This document shows, in pieces, positions 6,149 through 7,837 of a DNA stretch of 7,837 nucleotides. The translations under genes were made by a program, and so were the position numbers. Origin of the DNA: Rhodoferax sp. (GTDB lineage: Bacteria; Pseudomonadota; Gammaproteobacteria; Burkholderiales; Burkholderiaceae); assembly GCA_028292075.1 (NCBI GenBank), contig JAQGNA010000435.1, forward strand, positions 1 to 7,837, read 5' to 3'. The first letter of the stretch is position 1, and the number at the start of each line of letters is the position of its first letter. The notes under the pieces were generated by a model, which was given only the letters and a program-made list of their open reading frames with translations, did no database searches and was not told where the DNA came from.

Positions 6149-6823
6149 TCAACGCGCCGCATCGTTCAGTGTGTTTCGCGACGCCAGCGCGGCAATCAAC
6201 CCGTCGATGCCGTGCGCATTGATCTCCCCGGCGAACTGTCCGCGGTAGGTCTGCACCAGCCAGACGCCGAGCACGTTCAGGTCGTAGACCTTCCAGCCCG
6301 CGCCCACGCCCGGCGTGTGCTCCAGCCGGTAGTCGACCGCAACCGGCTCCCCGTGTCCCCGCACCAGCGTGCGGACCACCACCTCGGTGTCGTCGCGGCC
6401 GGCGCGAAGCGGCTTCACCGTCACCTGCTGGTCACCAACCTGGTTCAGCGCGCCGGAGTAGGTGCGCACCAGCAGGCGCTTGAATTCCTCTTCGAGCCGG
6501 TGCTTCTGTTGCGGCGTGGCCTCGCGCCAGCCAGGACCCACCGCCGAGGCGGTGATGCGTTCGAAGTTGAGGTTGGGCATGACCAGCTTGTCGACCAGCG
6601 CGATCACGCGGTTGAAGTTGCCAGCCTGGACGGCCGGGTCCGATCGAATGGCGGCCAGGATCTCGGCGGACAGCCGACGAATCATGACGTCGGGCGCCTC
6701 GTCGGCGGCATGCGAATGCCCGGCGGCCAGCCCGGCCGCGCCCAGCGCAAAACAGGCGGCCAACCGCGTGAGAGACCGGGCAACGCGCCGGCGATCCTGG
6801 GGTGAATCAAAGAGGGAAGTCAT
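6149..6823 (-). CDS. MlaC/Ttg2D-family phospholipid-binding protein, exported
   Basis: This 224-residue protein has a signal peptide: a basic start (RRRVARSLTR, 11-20), a hydrophobic stretch (~21-34) and cleavage probably after SHA (37-39). The mature part fits the MlaC family (Tol-Tol-Ttg2), with NLNFERITASAVG (84-96), WREATPQQKHRLEEEFKRLL (99-118), RTYSGAL (120-126), VDYRLE and WKVYDLNVLGVWLVQTYR. MlaC proteins carry phospholipids across the periplasm between the outer-membrane MlaA complex and the inner-membrane MlaFEDB transporter. I chose the ATG at 6823 because it places the signal peptide at the N-terminus, although no strong ribosome site precedes it; an ATG at 6859 is possible. No mlaA, B, D, E or F is adjacent, so this may be an orphan paralogue. 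The vanA gene follows 170 bases downstream on the same strand, with no clear terminator between. Confidence 0.84.
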   Translation of the reverse strand: MTSLFDSPQDRRRVARSLTRLAACFALGAAGLAAGHSHAADEAPDVMIRRLSAEILAAIRSDPAVQAGNFNRVIALVDKLVMPNLNFERITASAVGPGWREATPQQKHRLEEEFKRLLVRTYSGALNQVGDQQVTVKPLRAGRDDTEVVVRTLVRGHGEPVAVDYRLEHTPGVGAGWKVYDLNVLGVWLVQTYRGQFAGEINAHGIDGLIAALASRNTLNDAAR

Positions 6824-6884
6824 CGGGCGATGATGCGCGCGCCATGCCGGATTGGCCATTGCGGATGACCCTCTGCGACCGTAG

Positions 6885-6903
6885 GACAGCTGCGCGCGCT
6901 GTC
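6885..6903. repeat. Inverted repeat GACAGC/GCTGTC between divergent genes
   Basis: GACAGC (6885-6890) and GCTGTC (6898-6903) are perfect reverse complements around TGCGCGC. The repeat lies in the 244-base region between the divergent mlaC-like and PEP-CTERM genes, closer to the former. It could be an operator; a chance GC-rich palindrome is also possible. Confidence 0.3.
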
Positions 6904-6964
6904 TGCGTGTTCGGGTTGCAACGCGGCGCATATTTCTCTCGGCCGTATGCCATCGGCCTGCAGC

Positions 6965-6988
6965 GAAAATCGGGTTTTCCCCTATAGT
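6965..6988 (+). promoter_or_regulatory. Possible promoter region of the PEP-CTERM gene
   Basis: TATAGT (6983-6988) matches the -10 consensus at 5 of 6 positions and lies 79 bases before the ATG at 7068. No good -35 is found 16-18 bases upstream. Instead there is a small palindrome, GAAAA-tcggg-TTTTC (6965-6979), which may bind an activator or repressor. I found no acceptable sigma-54 (-24/-12) site, which some PEP-CTERM genes carry. Confidence 0.35.
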
Positions 6989-7067
6989 CGAAACCAAAGG
7001 CAGCCCCGGCCAATGTCATCGATCCACCGTGTCGGCATGCGGCCCTGTTCAACGGGAGGAAGTGTTC

Positions 7068-7724
7068 ATGGTGATGAAAAAACCCGTCTGGCTCGTTGCA
7101 GCCGTGGCGGCGCTGCTGTTCGGCAACGGCGCCCGCGCCAGCCTCTATACCCAGGACCATGGTGGCCCGGTGCCGGGTTACGGTCCCAATGACGACGGCG
7201 TGTTTCTGGTCACCGTTCCCTTCGCGGTGGCCTTCGCGAACGGGACGACGTCCAGCTTCGAAGTCAGCAACAACGGTTACCTTTTCTCGGTGGCCACAGG
7301 TTCCGCCCTGTACGGGTTCGGCGCAGATCTCGATTCGCGCAACGATCCGCTTGCCCAGGCCTCGGTGCATTACCGCGGCACGCCGACCGAGGCTGTCTTC
7401 ACCTGGGACCGCATGGGCCGGTTTTCAACAAACTATGCCACCCGCTACACCTTCCAGATTGTGCTGAACCCATCCACGGTGGGCTTCTTCTACGGCGAAG
7501 GCTTTCCGGCGCAGGAATGCTCGGGCTTCGGCAGTTGCAGCCTTCCCGTCACGGGTGCCACGCGTTACTACGACACCCTGACGGGCACCCCGGTGGCGGG
7601 CCTGAGCAATGCAGTGCCGGAGCCAGCGACGGCGGCGCTGATGGCGTTCGCACTGGTCGGCCTGGCCGTTGCCAACAGACGCCAGACGCGCCGGCCCGCC
7701 AACGCCATTTCCCCGCCGCGCTGA
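7068..7724 (+). CDS. PEP-CTERM exosortase-sorted secreted protein, NIDO-like
   Basis: This 218-residue protein has the layout of an exosortase (EpsH-type) substrate. The signal peptide covers ~1-24 (KKPVWLVAAVAALLFGNG, cleavage after ARA). The C-terminus carries the sorting signal: VPEP (183-186), a hydrophobic helix (~188-202) and a basic RR tail (204-205). The mature part looks like a NIDO (nidogen-type) extracellular domain: SFEVSNNGYLF (64-74), GADLDSR (85-91), VFTWDRMGRF (110-119), YTFQIVLNPS (127-136) and FFYGEGF. Two cysteines (151, 157) could form a small disulfide loop. Such proteins are exported, cut near PEP and often linked to exopolysaccharide or biofilm matrix. The ATG at 7068 follows GGAGGA with a 7-base spacer, the strongest ribosome site in the window. 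No exosortase gene is in the window. Confidence 0.87.
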   Translation: MVMKKPVWLVAAVAALLFGNGARASLYTQDHGGPVPGYGPNDDGVFLVTVPFAVAFANGTTSSFEVSNNGYLFSVATGSALYGFGADLDSRNDPLAQASVHYRGTPTEAVFTWDRMGRFSTNYATRYTFQIVLNPSTVGFFYGEGFPAQECSGFGSCSLPVTGATRYYDTLTGTPVAGLSNAVPEPATAALMAFALVGLAVANRRQTRRPANAISPPR

Positions 7725-7740
7725 AGCAGGATCCAGGTCA

Positions 7741-7837
7741 TCAGGTGCGGACAAGGTCGGGTCGCGCCTCCACGGGTTTCTTGTCCGGTGGTTGTGCTTC
7801 GGCATGGACTTCTTGGCCGCCTTGGGTTTCCGCACGC
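7741..7837 (-). CDS. Possible C-terminal end of a leftward gene (partial)
   Basis: Read leftward from the right edge, one frame stays open for 31 residues (RAETQGGQEVHAEAQPPDKK and then PVEARPDLVRT) and ends in two consecutive TGA codons at 7741 and 7738. The composition, rich in Gln, Glu, Pro and Lys, suits a disordered C-terminal tail. It would converge on the PEP-CTERM gene with a 16-base gap. The visible piece is too short to identify. A longer open frame on the same strand (7425-7835) runs deep into the PEP-CTERM gene and looks like its shadow. Confidence 0.33.
   Translation of the reverse strand, partial: RAETQGGQEVHAEAQPPDKKPVEARPDLVRT

Noticed and set aside
6824..7067. Sigma-54 promoter upstream of the PEP-CTERM gene
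   Set aside because: TGGCCATTGC at 6853 has GG and GC elements too close together, and no other GG-N10-GC match with the right context was seen.
7425..7835. Leftward open frame of 136 codons at the right end
   Set aside because: Most of it is antisense to the PEP-CTERM gene. The shorter frame ending at 7741 is a better candidate for a real gene end.

Overview
The window looks like a piece of a high-GC betaproteobacterial chromosome, most likely Burkholderiales and probably Comamonadaceae (Variovorax, Rhodoferax or Acidovorax-like). This is inferred from three things: the strong G/C preference at third codon positions, the combination of a vanillate demethylase operon with a PEP-CTERM exosortase substrate, and a chloroperoxidase-like hydrolase of the type common in that family. 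No rRNA, tRNA, CRISPR array or insertion sequence is visible.

Layout from left to right. (1) Bases 2-541 (+) are the C-terminal part of an alpha/beta hydrolase of the non-heme chloroperoxidase/esterase type; its start lies off the left edge. (2) A small unrecognised gene (581-838, -) converges on it. (3) A 287-base non-coding stretch (839-1125) holds a possible promoter, an inverted repeat and a tandem array of an 8-bp unit. (4) Bases 1126-2245 (-) encode a type II toxin-antitoxin pair: a DUF2384/Xre-type antitoxin followed 4 bases later by a RES-domain toxin. (5) Transcribed divergently from a shared, locally AT-rich region is a 301-residue protein (2430-3335, +) whose C-terminal domain resembles the DUF3883/Mrr-like PD-(D/E)XK nuclease fold. 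The pair and this protein together look like a small defence or stress-type cassette.

(6) Bases 3426-5978 (-) are a catabolic unit: vanA (Rieske oxygenase), vanB (reductase, overlapping vanA by 4 bases) and a MarR-family regulator gene just downstream. VanAB O-demethylates vanillate to protocatechuate and formaldehyde using NAD(P)H and O2. Upstream of vanA, two 14-bp palindromes exactly 21 bp apart lie over a possible promoter and are the best operator candidates for the MarR protein. (7) Upstream of van, on the same strand, is an exported MlaC/Ttg2D-like phospholipid-binding protein (6149-6823, -) without its usual mla partners. (8) Divergent from it is a secreted PEP-CTERM protein with a NIDO-like region (7068-7724, +). 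The last ~97 bases may hold the C-terminal end of another leftward gene.

The most notable points are the toxin-antitoxin/nuclease-like cassette, including an apparent Glu-to-Ala change at a nuclease core position, and the MarR-type rather than GntR-type control implied for vanAB. All identifications rest on reading motifs by eye; no database search was possible.
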